From: Pedobacter segetis
GTDB lineage: Bacteria > Bacteroidota > Bacteroidia > Sphingobacteriales > Sphingobacteriaceae
DNA: 64,000 nt
Direction of reading: 5' to 3'
Assembly: GCF_016623585.1 (NCBI RefSeq)
Contig: NZ_JAEHFY010000020.1
Span: 28,383 to 92,382 of the forward strand
Below are positions 53,151 through 63,190 of this stretch, piece by piece (the stretch's first letter is position 1; every line of letters starts with the position of its first letter). The translations under genes were made by a program, and so were the position numbers. A model generated the notes under the pieces. It ran no database searches and was not told the DNA's origin. It saw only the letters and a list, made by a program, of their open reading frames with translations.

Positions 53151-55520
53151 CTATGATCCGCAAGAAAGACACCCGTCTTCCATACTGCAGCTTTGCCCGT
53201 TCATATCGGCTTCGGCTTCAACAGTTTGTACTACTGGATCAATTTCTTTAACCGCTTGGCTTTGAACGCTAAATTTAACAGCCTGTGCCGCTGCTTGTGT
53301 ACGTAAATAATACATACCCGTTTTTAAGCCTTTTTTCCATGCGTAAAAGTGCATTGAAGTTAATTTAGATGCAGATGGTTGGCTCACAAATAGGTTTAAG
53401 GATTGCGATTGACAAATATAAGCACCCCTATCTGCGGCCATATCTATAATGGTACGCATCTTGATCTCCCAAACTGTTTTGTATAGATCTTTCAGTTTTT
53501 GTGGGATGGCATCTATATTTTGAACAGATCCGTTTGCCAAGATGATGGCTTCTTTCATCTTATTGTTCCATAAACCAAGATCAACTAAATCTTTTAATAG
53601 ATGCTTGTTTACTACTGCAAACTCGCCACTTAAAACCCTACGGCTGTAAATATTTGAAGTGTAAGGCTCAAAACATTCGTTATTACCTAATATTTGAGAA
53701 GTAGAAGCTGTTGGCATTGGAGCTAACAGCAAAGAGTTTCTAACGCCTGTTTTCACTACTTGTTTCCTAAGTTTTTCCCAATCCCATCTTTTGGTGGTTG
53801 GTTTTACGTTCCAAAGATCAAACTGGAATTTACCTTGAGATAACGGCGATCCTTTAAAGCTTTCATAAGCTCCTTCTTTTATGGCCAAATCTGCAGAGGC
53901 CTGCATTGCAGCAAAGTACATGGTCTCAAAAATCTCTATATTGAGTTGCTTGGCTTCTTCGCTTTCAAAAGGCATTTTCAAGATCATAAAAGCATCGGCC
54001 AAACCCTGTACACCTAAACCAATTGGGCGATGGCGTAAATTTGAGTTTTGTGCTTCTATAACCGGGTAATAGTTATGATCTATAATGCGGTTTAAATTTA
54101 TGGTTGCTTGGTAGGTAACTTCATACAATTTATTATGGTCAAACTCGCCGTTGATGATGTATCTAGGCAAGGATAATGAAGCTAAATTACATACCGCAAC
54201 CTCGTCTGGAGAGGTATATTCTAAAATTTCTGTACAAAGGTTAGAGCTTTTTATGGTTCCTAAATTTTGCTGGTTAGATTTTCCATTTGCTGCGTCTTTG
54301 TATAAAATATAAGGAGTTCCGGTTTCTATTTGGGCATCTAAAATGGCAAACCATAATTCTTGGGCCTTAATGGTTTTACGGGCTTTTCCTTCTCTCTCAT
54401 AACGTTCATACAGTTCTTCAAATTCTTTTCCGTGGCAATCGGCCAAGCCTGGTGCTTCATGAGGGCAGAAAAGGCTCCAAGAACCGTCTTCTTCTACTCG
54501 CTTCATAAATAAATCTGAGATCCATAGTGCATAAAACAAATCACGGGCCCTAATTTCTTCTTTACCATGGTTTTTCTTCAAATCTAGAAAGTCGAAAATA
54601 TCTGCATGCCAAGGTTCTAAATAAATGGCAAAAGCACCCTTACGTTTACCTCCGCCTTGATCTACGTATCTTGCGGTATCGTTAAAAACCCTTAGCATAG
54701 GTACAATACCATTGCTAGTGCCATTTGTACCACCAATATAAGAACCTGTTGCCCTTACATTGTGGATGCTTAAACCAATACCACCCGCACTTTGAGAGAT
54801 CTTAGCGGTTTGGGTTAATGTACTGTAAATCCCCTCAATGCTATCATCTTTCATGGTTAGCAAGAAACAGCTAGACATTTGAGGCTTAGTGGTAGCGGCA
54901 TTGAATAATGTAGGCGTAGCATGGATAAACCAACGCTCGCTCATTAGATCATAAGTTTTAATGGCGCTTTCTAAATCGTTTTTATGGATACCGACTGCCA
55001 CACGCATAAACAAGTGTTGCGGGCGTTCGGCTATTTTACCATTGATTTTTAGAAGATAAGAACGCTCTAAGGTTTTGAAACCGAAATAATCGAAACTGAA
55101 ATCGCGATCGTAAATAATGGTGCTATCTAATAAATCGGCGTTATCTTCTATGATTTTCATCACATCATCTGCAATGAGCGCTGCGAATTTACCCGATTTT
55201 TCATCGCGGTAGGTGTGCAGCTTTTTCATGGTTTCAGAAAAAGATTTCTGGGTGTTTTTATGTAAGTTAGAGACTGCAATCCTAGAGGCCAACAAAGCAT
55301 AATCTGGATGACGAGTAGTTAACGAAGCGGCAGTTTCTGCAGCTAAATTATCTAATTCTGAAGTGGTTACTCCATCGTATAAACCATCAATAACTTTTTT
55401 GGCAACTTCTGCGGGATCAACAAAGTCTTGGTTTAAGCTGTAACTTAATTTCTCTATCCTCGATGTGATTTTATCGAATTTTACAGATTCTGTTCTGCCG
55501 TCTCTTTTTATTACAAACAT
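53151..55520 (-). CDS. nrdA: Ribonucleoside-diphosphate reductase, large subunit (class Ia)
   Basis: A 789-residue catalytic subunit that reduces ribonucleotides to deoxyribonucleotides. An N-terminal ATP-cone ([19 protein letters not shown]) provides dATP feedback. The catalytic barrel has [70 protein letters not shown] and [18 protein letters not shown]. The tail [15 protein letters not shown] carries the redox cysteines reached by thioredoxin. It lies 57 bases after nrdB. Confidence 0.97.
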   Translation of the reverse strand: MFVIKRDGRTESVKFDKITSRIEKLSYSLNQDFVDPAEVAKKVIDGLYDGVTTSELDNLAAETAASLTTRHPDYALLASRIAVSNLHKNTQKSFSETMKKLHTYRDEKSGKFAALIADDVMKIIEDNADLLDSTIIYDRDFSFDYFGFKTLERSYLLKINGKIAERPQHLFMRVAVGIHKNDLESAIKTYDLMSERWFIHATPTLFNAATTKPQMSSCFLLTMKDDSIEGIYSTLTQTAKISQSAGGIGLSIHNVRATGSYIGGTNGTSNGIVPMLRVFNDTARYVDQGGGKRKGAFAIYLEPWHADIFDFLDLKKNHGKEEIRARDLFYALWISDLFMKRVEEDGSWSLFCPHEAPGLADCHGKEFEELYERYEREGKARKTIKAQELWFAILDAQIETGTPYILYKDAANGKSNQQNLGTIKSSNLCTEILEYTSPDEVAVCNLASLSLPRYIINGEFDHNKLYEVTYQATINLNRIIDHNYYPVIEAQNSNLRHRPIGLGVQGLADAFMILKMPFESEEAKQLNIEIFETMYFAAMQASADLAIKEGAYESFKGSPLSQGKFQFDLWNVKPTTKRWDWEKLRKQVVKTGVRNSLLLAPMPTASTSQILGNNECFEPYTSNIYSRRVLSGEFAVVNKHLLKDLVDLGLWNNKMKEAIILANGSVQNIDAIPQKLKDLYKTVWEIKMRTIIDMAADRGAYICQSQSLNLFVSQPSASKLTSMHFYAWKKGLKTGMYYLRTQAAAQAVKFSVQSQAVKEIDPVVQTVEAEADMNGQSCSMEDGCLSCGS

Positions 55521-55577
55521 ATTTTTAAATTTTAATCATATCTCTAATTATTTAACCATCAAATTAATACCCAAAAG

Positions 55578-56546
55578 CTAAAAGTCCTCGTCTAAAGAAA
55601 ATGCTTGACTTTCTTTATCGCCAATTACGCCGCTTTTTTGATAATCCCCTACCCTTTTCTCAAAGAAATTAGTTTTACCTTGAAGGGAAATCATTTCCAT
55701 AAAATCAAAAGGGTTTGTTGCGTTGTAGATTGGTGGATAGCCTAGTTCTGTAACCCATCTATCGGCAACGTATTCTATATATTGTTGCATTAACCTGGCG
55801 TTCATCCCAATCAGATCAACTGGCAAGGCATCGGTTACAAATTCCTTTTCTATAACTACCGCTTCTTTGATAATATCATAAACTTGCTCTTTACTCAATT
55901 TATTCTGCAACATCCCATAAAGCAAGCAAGCAAATTCGCAATGTAAACCTTCATCTCTAGAAATCAACTCGTTACTAAAGGTTAAACCGGGCATTAGCCC
56001 TCTTTTCTTTAACCAAAAGATGGAACAAAAACTACCGCTAAAGAAAATCCCTTCTACTGCGGCAAAAGCTACCAAACGTTCTGCAAAGCTTCCGTTCTCG
56101 ATCCATCTTAAAGCCCATTTTGCTTTACGCTGAACGCAGGGAACGGTATCTATTGCGTGTAAAAGTTTATCTTTTTCTTTAGGGTTTTTGATGTAGGTAT
56201 CAATTAAAAGCGCATAAGTTTCTGAATGGATATTTTCCATCATGATTTGGAAACCATAAAAACACCTTGCTTCTGGGATCTGTACTTCGCTCATGAAATT
56301 AACCGCTAGGTTCTCATTAACTATACCATCGCTTGCAGCAAAAAAAGCTAAGATATGACTGATGAAATGCCTCTCTCCATCTGCCATGTTCTCCCAATCT
56401 TTCTGGTCAGAAGATAGATCTATTTCTTCTGCGGTCCAAAAGCTGGCCTCGTGGCGTTTGTACATTTCCCAAATTGCGGGATAATTAATGGGTAAAATCA
56501 CAAAGCGATCTTTGTTTTCTTTAAGCAGTAATTCTTCCTCTTGCAT
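55578..56546 (-). CDS. nrdB: Ribonucleoside-diphosphate reductase, small subunit
   Basis: A 322-residue diiron protein holding the tyrosyl radical. The start [20 protein letters not shown] and [16 protein letters not shown] give the first ligands; [20 protein letters not shown] and [15 protein letters not shown] the later Glu and His. The end [10 protein letters not shown] is the C-terminal tail that docks to NrdA. It is first in the operon. No NrdR box was recognised upstream. Confidence 0.97.
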   Translation of the reverse strand: MQEEELLLKENKDRFVILPINYPAIWEMYKRHEASFWTAEEIDLSSDQKDWENMADGERHFISHILAFFAASDGIVNENLAVNFMSEVQIPEARCFYGFQIMMENIHSETYALLIDTYIKNPKEKDKLLHAIDTVPCVQRKAKWALRWIENGSFAERLVAFAAVEGIFFSGSFCSIFWLKKRGLMPGLTFSNELISRDEGLHCEFACLLYGMLQNKLSKEQVYDIIKEAVVIEKEFVTDALPVDLIGMNARLMQQYIEYVADRWVTELGYPPIYNATNPFDFMEMISLQGKTNFFEKRVGDYQKSGVIGDKESQAFSLDEDF

Positions 56547-56999
56547 ATTGATGTTTTTATTGTTTTGTAAATGAATTTCAATGAAAATAATGTCTAATCA
56601 GCGTTAAAATATCATTGATATTATCTTTGATCATAAACCTTAATCAGTTTTTTTTACGCCTTTGGTTTTCTCTAATTCCCAAATTGATCTATACTTGGTT
56701 GTTTCTCTCTTTTAACGAAAGCTTAAAGTACCCATCGTTAATTTTTAATTCTTTTATAAGAGAAGCTTTAAATTGCAACCATCTTTAAATCATTTACTTA
56801 ACATGATTTTTTTTTAAACTTTATAAAGAAAGTTTTTAGATGGATGTTGTAAAAAAGAACGAACGTAAATGTAGGGTATGATGTAGAAAATACACAGTCA
56901 AAGTTTTAAACATTACCAGATTTTTCTTAACAAATCGGCTAAGATTTGCCTACAAGTAAACGTTTTGATGTGAATAAATTGAAGGGGGAAATGTGATGC
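56547..56999. other. Gene-free region upstream of nrdB
   Basis: About 450 AT-rich bases containing the nrdB leader. An inverted pair TTAACGA/TCGTTAA (56712-56718, 56735-56741) is the only motif noticed. No ORF, promoter consensus or NrdR site was supported. Confidence 0.4.
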
Positions 57000-57611
57000 T
57001 TATAGCATGGTAAAAATCGCGAAACCATAAATCAAAAATCGTAAAAACCTAAAAGCTGCCCATACTGCATAATGGGTAAATTTATACTTTATCAACCCAC
57101 AGGCAAAACTAACGATAGAATGCGGAACCGGGAGCAAAGCGCCTATCAATACAAAAAAACCACCCCATTTTCTCAGGTTGATAATATGGATAGCTATTTT
57201 ATTTTCTATGTAATTTCTAACAGAAGGTATCTTAAAAGTTAAACCGCCTAAACCATAAGCACAAATACCACCTAAATAGGATAATAAACCTAAAAGTGAA
57301 AGAAAAAACCATGGATTTGCGGTTTTAGCGCTCCAAGCGATAAATATTTCTGGAGGTATTAGGCCTAAAACAGTTTCTGAAACAAAAAATATTGATAATA
57401 TGAATGTTGGCGTATAATTGGTTACTAAAGCGTTTAATATGGCATGGGTATCTAAAAAAAAATAATCCAGAAAAACAAAAGCCGCTAAAAAAACGATTAT
57501 GGTAAGCCCGCCATTAATGGCGGTTTTCTTTAGAAAACCATAAAATTTTGTGATTTTATAATAACGGTTTAGGGCCGTTACTCTTTTCATATTGATGATG
57601 TTCATTCCCAA
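57000..57611 (-). CDS. DedA/VTT-domain membrane protein
   Basis: A 203-residue inner-membrane protein with about five hydrophobic segments. FFVSETVLGLIPPEIFIAWS and GGFFVLIGALLPVPHSIVS fit the VTT (SNARE-associated, DedA) family, which is linked to lipid flipping and membrane homeostasis. Alternative starts lie at 57605 and 57590 (MKRVTALNRY). It stands alone between nrdB and the carboxyltransferase gene, the nearest upstream minus-strand gene, 88 bases away. Confidence 0.78.
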   Translation of the reverse strand: MGMNIINMKRVTALNRYYKITKFYGFLKKTAINGGLTIIVFLAAFVFLDYFFLDTHAILNALVTNYTPTFILSIFFVSETVLGLIPPEIFIAWSAKTANPWFFLSLLGLLSYLGGICAYGLGGLTFKIPSVRNYIENKIAIHIINLRKWGGFFVLIGALLPVPHSIVSFACGLIKYKFTHYAVWAAFRFLRFLIYGFAIFTML

Positions 57612-57698
57612 AATTATTTTTTAGATAAACATCAAAGATAGTTGTTTTATATACTTAAAAGCTATCTAAATATGTTTTAAGATTGTGAATTAAAAAAC

Positions 57699-59327
57699 TC
57701 AGGTTTGTATTATCCCTACATTAAACCTCTTTTTGATAGGTAATTGGTTAGCGGCCTCAATTCCAATAGAAATAACTTTTCTGGTTTCAAGAGGGTCTAT
57801 CACGCCATCAACCCATAATCTTGCGGCGGCATAATAAGGGGTGGTTTGTTCATCATACTTATCGGTTATGGTTTTTAATTGTTTCTCTTCTTCATCTTTG
57901 GTAATTTCTTGCCCTGCTTTTTTCATACTTGCCGATTGTATCTGCCATAAAGTTTTACCGGCAGAAGCACCGCTCATCACGGCTATTTTTGCGCTTGGCC
58001 AGGCAAAAATCAATCTTGGATCATAAGCTTTACCGCACATGGCGTAGTTACCGGCACCGTAAGAGTTGCCGATCACAATGGTAAATTTTGGTACTACAGA
58101 ATTGGCGACCGCATTTACCATTTTTGCGCCGTCTTTAATAATACCGCCATGCTCTGATCTAGAGCCTACCATAAAACCGGTTACATCTTGCAAAAAAACC
58201 AAAGGGATTTTCTTTTGATTGCAATTCATGATAAAACGAGTAGCTTTATCGGCAGAATCTGAATAGATCACTCCACCAAACTGCATTTCTCCTTTTTTAG
58301 ACTTTACCACCTTGCGTTGGTTTGCCACAATCCCAACTGCCCAACCATCTATCCTTGCCAAGCCACAAACAATGCTTTGGCCGTACGCAGCTTTATATTC
58401 GTCTAAACTTGCTTCATCAATCAGGCAATCTAAAAGTTCATGCATATCGTAAGGTTTTTCCCTTGTATCGGGTAAAATACCATAAACATCCTCTAGTTTT
58501 CTTTTGGGTAAAACCGATTTCATTCTGTTAAAACCCGCATTTTCTGGCGCACCTATTTTACCGATGATGCTTTTTATAGATTCTAAACATTTCTCGTCGT
58601 TTTCATGTTTATAATCTGTTACTCCAGAAATTTCGCAATGTGTAGTTGCGCCCCCTAAAGTCTCATTATCAACGCTTTCGCCGATGGCTGATTTTACCAA
58701 ATAAGAGCCGGCCAAAAATACAGAACCGGTACCATCCACGATCATGGCTTCATCACTCATTATCGGGAGGTATGCGCCACCCGCAACACAAGAACCCATG
58801 ATAGCTGCAATCTGTATAATTCCTTCGCTGCTCATGATGGCATTGTTTCTAAAAATACGCCCAAAATGTTCTTTATCAGGAAATATTTCATCCTGCATCG
58901 GTAAAAAAACGCCAGCAGAATCAACCAAATATATAATCGGCAATCTATTTTCCATGGCGATTTCTTGCGCCCTTAAATTCTTTTTGGCCGTCATAGGGAA
59001 CCAAGCGCCTGCTTTTACGGTTGCATCATTGGCCACTACCACGCATTGTTTACCGCTGATATAACCAATGCCAGCAATTACGCCTGCAGACGGGCAACCG
59101 CCCACTTCTTGGTACATCCCTTCGGCTGCAAAAGCCCCTATTTCTAAAAAAGGTTTATCATTATCCAATAAAAATTTCACACGTTCCCTTGCCAACATTT
59201 TGCCCTTTGCTTTTTGCTTGGCAGCAGATTTATCTCCACCACCCAAGTAAACGGATTTAAGTTTATGTTTCAGTTGATAAGCAAGTTGCTTATTTACGTC
59301 TTCGTTCTTGTTAAATTCTATATCCAT
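57699..59327 (-). CDS. Acyl-CoA carboxylase, carboxyltransferase (beta) subunit
   Basis: A 542-residue biotin-dependent carboxyltransferase. GGGDKSAAKQKAKGKMLARE, VVANDATVKAGAWFPMTAKK, VDSAGVFLPMQDEIFPDKE, GSCVAGGAYLPIMSDEAMI and DVTGFMVGSRSEHGGIIKDG mark both crotonase-like halves. The wording is closest to methylcrotonoyl-CoA carboxylase beta, involved in leucine breakdown; propionyl-CoA or geranyl-CoA are alternatives. The start MDIEFNKNED at 59327 is chosen, since the longer frame (to 59588) runs through an interspersed repeat. The biotin subunit gene is not in the window. Confidence 0.9.
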   Translation of the reverse strand: MDIEFNKNEDVNKQLAYQLKHKLKSVYLGGGDKSAAKQKAKGKMLARERVKFLLDNDKPFLEIGAFAAEGMYQEVGGCPSAGVIAGIGYISGKQCVVVANDATVKAGAWFPMTAKKNLRAQEIAMENRLPIIYLVDSAGVFLPMQDEIFPDKEHFGRIFRNNAIMSSEGIIQIAAIMGSCVAGGAYLPIMSDEAMIVDGTGSVFLAGSYLVKSAIGESVDNETLGGATTHCEISGVTDYKHENDEKCLESIKSIIGKIGAPENAGFNRMKSVLPKRKLEDVYGILPDTREKPYDMHELLDCLIDEASLDEYKAAYGQSIVCGLARIDGWAVGIVANQRKVVKSKKGEMQFGGVIYSDSADKATRFIMNCNQKKIPLVFLQDVTGFMVGSRSEHGGIIKDGAKMVNAVANSVVPKFTIVIGNSYGAGNYAMCGKAYDPRLIFAWPSAKIAVMSGASAGKTLWQIQSASMKKAGQEITKDEEEKQLKTITDKYDEQTTPYYAAARLWVDGVIDPLETRKVISIGIEAANQLPIKKRFNVGIIQT

Positions 59328-59436
59328 TATGGTTAATGCTTTGGCTAATTTCAATGATAACGATTTTATTTTCTTTTTGTGAGGCTTTAGGAATAATTGT
59401 TTAAAAAAAACTATCGTTAAGGACCTAGATTTTTGT

Positions 59437-59554
59437 GCGGTTAACGATAGGAACGGCATCCCCGTCTGTTTTCGGGCAGGCATTTTTGCCCTTATGCGTA
59501 AAGGAGATAGCAAAAAAATACATCCACTAGCTCGCAGAGTATTAAAACGCCCTA
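59437..59554 (+). repeat. Interspersed ~120-bp repeat, full copy
   Basis: GCGGTTAACGATAGGAACGG, CATCCCCGTCTG and TTCGGGCAGGC open it; AGATAGCAAAAAAATACATCC and ATTAAAACGCCCTA close it. It is the best match to the copy at 34841. It lies upstream of the carboxyltransferase gene and makes a spurious N-terminal extension of that ORF. Confidence 0.7.
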
Positions 59555-59721
59555 AAAAACATTTAACATTACCTGATAAATTTTGCACTACACAAACCTA
59601 ACTTGTTGATAACAAGTGATATGTTAACAATTAAATAATCGTAAATTTATAATTATATGGGTTTCAATCGCTTATTTTTATAGACCTCAAAAATTGGTCG
59701 TGATAGTTTAACCCTAAAATT

Positions 59722-60195
59722 ATGACGTGGAAAAAATTTAGTGGTGAAATTCTTAATTCGCCAATTATACAAGAAGTAGAGCAAACCATTGAGAGAGAAT
59801 ACCAAATGGGCAATAGGCTAAAAGTTTGTATTGGTACGGATTCTCAGGTAAAAGGCAAAATAACAGATTTTGCGACAGTGATCGTGTTTTTAAGGGAGCA
59901 GAAAGGAGGCTTTATGTACATCCACCAAGAGCGCAGTACGCAAAAAATGACCATCAAAGAAAGAATGCTTTCTGAAGTGCAAAAATCTATTGAATGTGCT
60001 TATTCGCTTTGCAACCTGTTAGATTTATATGATGTTGACCTTGAGGTTCACGCAGATATTAATACCAACCCAAGTTTTAAATCTAATGCGGCCTTGCATG
60101 AGGCTATGGGTTATATTTTAAGCATGGGTTTTGTTTTTAAGGCCAAGCCAGAAGCTTTTGCTAGTTCTTATTGCGCCAATAAAATGGTTCAATAG
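59722..60195 (+). CDS. YkuK-family (DUF458) ribonuclease H-like protein
   Basis: A 157-residue cytoplasmic protein. LKVCIGTDSQVKGKITDFAT and LEVHADINTNPSFKSN carry Asp residues in an RNase H-like arrangement typical of DUF458/YkuK. The biochemical role is unproven in the family. It starts ~170 bases after the interspersed repeat and appears monocistronic. Confidence 0.82.
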   Translation: MTWKKFSGEILNSPIIQEVEQTIEREYQMGNRLKVCIGTDSQVKGKITDFATVIVFLREQKGGFMYIHQERSTQKMTIKERMLSEVQKSIECAYSLCNLLDLYDVDLEVHADINTNPSFKSNAALHEAMGYILSMGFVFKAKPEAFASSYCANKMVQ

Positions 60196-60459
60196 TTTTT
60201 TTAACCATAGCATATACAAAAATTATTCACAGAGTTGATGGAGTTAAATGAAGAAAAACGGATTAAATGCTTCACGTTCTTTTGTTTCTTAATGGTCTGC
60301 TTTTTTAACTACGAGAGCATTAGGCTTGGGTTTTATCAATCAATCAAAAAATATTTTGATATTTTTTTGATACACCATGCAAAAAAGCCGCAGACTTGTT
60401 TGGGTATTGATATAAGTTTAATTTTATCTATTCAATAATAAATCATCTATAAAAAAATC

Positions 60460-60975
60460 ATGAAAAAATATTTACTTCTCCTATTAGTGCTTACTTTTTA
60501 TGAGACCACCAAAGCCCAAACGCAAATGGATACTTATAAGCAAGATGGTTTTACGGTAAGTTTACCTTATTATATGAGTAAAACAGGAGGCCTAAACAAC
60601 CTTGCTTCCATTCAATATCGAAATATGATCAGGGGTTTGGCAGGTTATATTGTGAAAGAAGATAAGAATGTTAATGTATCTGATAGTACTTTAGGAGGCA
60701 TAAATAATTATTATCATCAGTTTATCCAAAATTTTTTAACGGATAAAAATGAAAGAAAAGTAACTGCTCCAAAGGTACAAGTAATTGGAGAAACCATTTT
60801 CTCTGAAAGCGACCTCACTTATAATGATGAGGAAACTTTAATAAATTACTATTATTTCATAGGAATTGCAGAGACCAGCAAAGCTTTTTATAAAGTAATC
60901 TGTTTTGGCACTATGGACGATAGAAGTCAATACAAAATCGATTTTCAGAAAATACTTTACAGTATCAAAGACTAA
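60460..60975 (+). CDS. Hypothetical secreted protein
   Basis: A 171-residue exported protein with signal MKKYLLLLLVLTFYETTKAQ. The mature part (YKQDGFTVSLPYYMSKTGGL, FYKVICFGTMDDRSQYKIDF) resembles small Bacteroidetes periplasmic proteins of unknown role. It converges with the dehydrogenase gene and overlaps its end by 11 bases. Confidence 0.7.
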   Translation: MKKYLLLLLVLTFYETTKAQTQMDTYKQDGFTVSLPYYMSKTGGLNNLASIQYRNMIRGLAGYIVKEDKNVNVSDSTLGGINNYYHQFIQNFLTDKNERKVTAPKVQVIGETIFSESDLTYNDEETLINYYYFIGIAETSKAFYKVICFGTMDDRSQYKIDFQKILYSIKD

Positions 60976-61951
60976 TCAGCTTCTCCCACATTTTTTCGTC
61001 AACGGGAATGCCTTTCTCTAAATTTTCGTTTCTAACCCTCAAAGTTTCTTCTCCTGGGTAGCGAACATTGGCTTTATCAATCGGCTTTGCCGATTTGGTA
61101 AACTTTAGAATTTCTTCTATTATCGCATCCTTACCATCAAATTTTTCAGCATCAAAACAAATAAAAACTTGGGAAATAGCCATTTCCTTTTGGGTTTTAG
61201 AGATAGCTGCAGTGGTGTTTCCGCCACTTAATATACTAGCTAAGATATCTAACATTAATGCCAAGCCAGATCCTTTCCACATACCAGCGGGAAGGGTTCT
61301 TTGGGTTTCTCGGATTGCTTTTGGATCTTTACTCAGCTCCCCGTTTTGGTCATAACCGCCATAATAAGACAATTGTTGATCTTTAAGTTCTTGTTCTTGC
61401 AGTTTACCGTAAGAAAATTGCGACATGGCCATATCCAAAACGATATGCCCTTCTTTTCTTGGTACGGCAATGATCAATGGGTTATTACCCAAAGCTGGTT
61501 CTTTTGCGCCCCAAGGTGGCATAATGGCAATTGTATTTGTAAAATTTATCCCTATACAACCTGCTTCGGCAGCTTGCCAACCGTAAGTTCCGCCCCGCAT
61601 CCAATGGTTGGTGTTTTTTAGCGCTATGCAGGCCATTCCATTTTCTTTTGCCAAACCAATAGCTCGGTTCATTGCAAATTGTGCGTTTAAAACACCAGGG
61701 CCTAAATTGCCATTCCATTGCTCGATCACTCCAAAACTATTGGTTAAGGTGGGTTCGGCATCTTTATCGATAAATCCTTTTTTAAGATAGTCTATAAAAA
61801 CGGGAAAGCGGTTTAGGCCATGGGAATATACCCCGTCGCAACTGTTATTAGAAAATATGGTGGCAATATCATTTGCTTTTTGAGGTGTAAATTTGTGTTT
61901 CAATAATACTTTTTCAAAAGCTAAATGTAATTCTTGATAGGTTTTGCGCAT
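60965..61951 (-). CDS. Malate/lactate dehydrogenase 2 family oxidoreductase (DlgD-like)
   Basis: A 328-residue NAD(P)H-dependent reductase of the Ldh2/YlbC/DlgD fold, not the Rossmann type. MRKTYQELHLAFEKVLLKH is the typical start; YSHGLNRFPVFIDYLKKG, ALKNTNHWMRGGTYGWQAAE, TNTIAIMPPWGAKEPALGNN and LPAGMWKGSGLALMLDILAS follow. The closest match from memory is 2,3-diketo-L-gulonate reductase, though the substrate is uncertain. The ATG at 61951 is preferred to 61999, which overlaps the upstream gene. It follows the phosphatase gene by 44 bases. Confidence 0.87.
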   Translation of the reverse strand: MRKTYQELHLAFEKVLLKHKFTPQKANDIATIFSNNSCDGVYSHGLNRFPVFIDYLKKGFIDKDAEPTLTNSFGVIEQWNGNLGPGVLNAQFAMNRAIGLAKENGMACIALKNTNHWMRGGTYGWQAAEAGCIGINFTNTIAIMPPWGAKEPALGNNPLIIAVPRKEGHIVLDMAMSQFSYGKLQEQELKDQQLSYYGGYDQNGELSKDPKAIRETQRTLPAGMWKGSGLALMLDILASILSGGNTTAAISKTQKEMAISQVFICFDAEKFDGKDAIIEEILKFTKSAKPIDKANVRYPGEETLRVRNENLEKGIPVDEKMWEKLISL

Positions 61952-61995
61952 GATGGTAAATATAGGTCTGCAATTCCCAATTATCAAGTTTGATT

Positions 61996-62787
61996 TCAAT
62001 ATCCTTTTAAAAGCTGTAGTCTAGTCGCTTTTTTCTCTTCAGGACTTAATTTAAAATCATAGTTATAAAGCGCATTTTCCCATTCTCCATAAACCGGATT
62101 AGGCAAAACAATAAATTTATTGCCCCATTCCTTTCTAAAATCATCCGTTGATTGAAAACGTTGATTGATAGTTTTCTTTTCAAAAACTTCAGCAAAATCA
62201 TTCAGATTATCACCCAACAACATTACCACTTTGTGGTCTTTCATTACCAATTGTCGGCGTACTTCTTTTGGCGACTCTGTTGAATATAAAAGTGTATGTG
62301 CTTCATCAGCATTTGGTAAACCTAATTTTTGAAGATTTTTTAAGGTTGAAGCTAATTCATCTGTTTTGCGATTACTGATATAATAAATTTCAATTCCTTT
62401 ATCATGAACATATTTTAAAAAATCAATCGCTCCGGGAACTGCTGTAGCAGCGGAAAGATTTGTCCATTTTTTCCAAGCAGCAGAAGTATAAGTTTTTCCT
62501 TCCATAATTAAATTAGCCTCTGAGTAGCTATTATCTAATATGGTCTCATCCAAATCGGTAATAATGGCGAGATGATTCCTTTTAATGTCTCGCTTATTAA
62601 TACAACTAATTCTCAATTCAGCCAGATTAAAAGCCTGATAGCATAAGGCTCTATATTCTGCCGCACTTTGTTGAAAAAGTACAGGAAGAGATTTAGGATC
62701 ATCGATTTGGGAAATATCTGGTTTGGTTTGGGAGAAAGCAAAGGTTGATAAAATAATTAATGTAATTGATAAAACAGTCTTCTTCAT
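61996..62787 (-). CDS. HAD-family acid phosphatase, lipoprotein e(P4)-like
   Basis: A 263-residue exported phosphatase (signal MKKTVLSITLIILSTFAFSQ). The HAD motif DxD lies in AIITDLDETILDNSYSEAN, motif II/III in IYYISNRKTDELAS and LLGDNLNDFAEVF. Class C phosphatases such as e(P4) take phosphate from nucleotides in the periplasm. The lipobox of e(P4) is not obvious, so it may be soluble. It is upstream of the dehydrogenase gene in the same direction. Confidence 0.9.
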   Translation of the reverse strand: MKKTVLSITLIILSTFAFSQTKPDISQIDDPKSLPVLFQQSAAEYRALCYQAFNLAELRISCINKRDIKRNHLAIITDLDETILDNSYSEANLIMEGKTYTSAAWKKWTNLSAATAVPGAIDFLKYVHDKGIEIYYISNRKTDELASTLKNLQKLGLPNADEAHTLLYSTESPKEVRRQLVMKDHKVVMLLGDNLNDFAEVFEKKTINQRFQSTDDFRKEWGNKFIVLPNPVYGEWENALYNYDFKLSPEEKKATRLQLLKGY

Positions 62788-62874
62788 TTTGTTGTTGTTT
62801 TTAAATGGAGTAATCGTTGTGATGCGTTACTGAATCCGTCAGCTAGCCAACAGCATTCTTAAATTTTATTGAAA

Positions 62875-63162
62875 TTACAAGGTATCGTATAAGTCAACCA
62901 TTAAAGGATTTTCTTGTTTGATTAAATTGATTTTCCAATCGCGATGCCAGTTCTTTAATTGTTTCTCTCTTTCAATTGCATGAGAAATATTCTCGAACCA
63001 TTCATAATAAACTAAATCTGTACATCTATATTTTGTAGTAAATTTTGATCCTATTCCATTTTTGTGTTCATAAATTCTCCCAACTAAATTAGATGTTACT
63101 CCGATGTAAAAAACGTTTTTATATTTATTAGTTACTATATAAGTATAACCACCATTCTTCAT
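62875..63162 (-). CDS. Single-domain GIY-YIG endonuclease
   Basis: A 95-residue GIY-YIG nuclease of the UPF0213 type. The YTYIV and VFYIG (19-21) strands, R29 in GRIYEHKNG and catalytic E66 in IEREKQLKNW are all present, so the core seems complete. No DNA-binding extra domain is fused. Its start codon lies just 28 bases from the hairpin tandem array at 63191, so the array occupies its upstream region. The native function of this type is not established. Confidence 0.9.
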   Translation of the reverse strand: MKNGGYTYIVTNKYKNVFYIGVTSNLVGRIYEHKNGIGSKFTTKYRCTDLVYYEWFENISHAIEREKQLKNWHRDWKINLIKQENPLMVDLYDTL

Positions 63163-63190
63163 GAAATAAATATAAGTTTTTATATGGGAT

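Noticed and set aside
59328..59588. N-terminal extension of the carboxyltransferase ORF
   Set aside because: It is translated from an interspersed repeat and AT-rich leader, has no family match, and the normal start MDIEFNKNED lies at 59327.
60235..60438. 67-codon ORF between YkuK and the secreted protein gene
   Set aside because: It is Phe/Cys/Lys-rich, overlaps degenerate CACAGAG repeat text, and has no recognisable motif.
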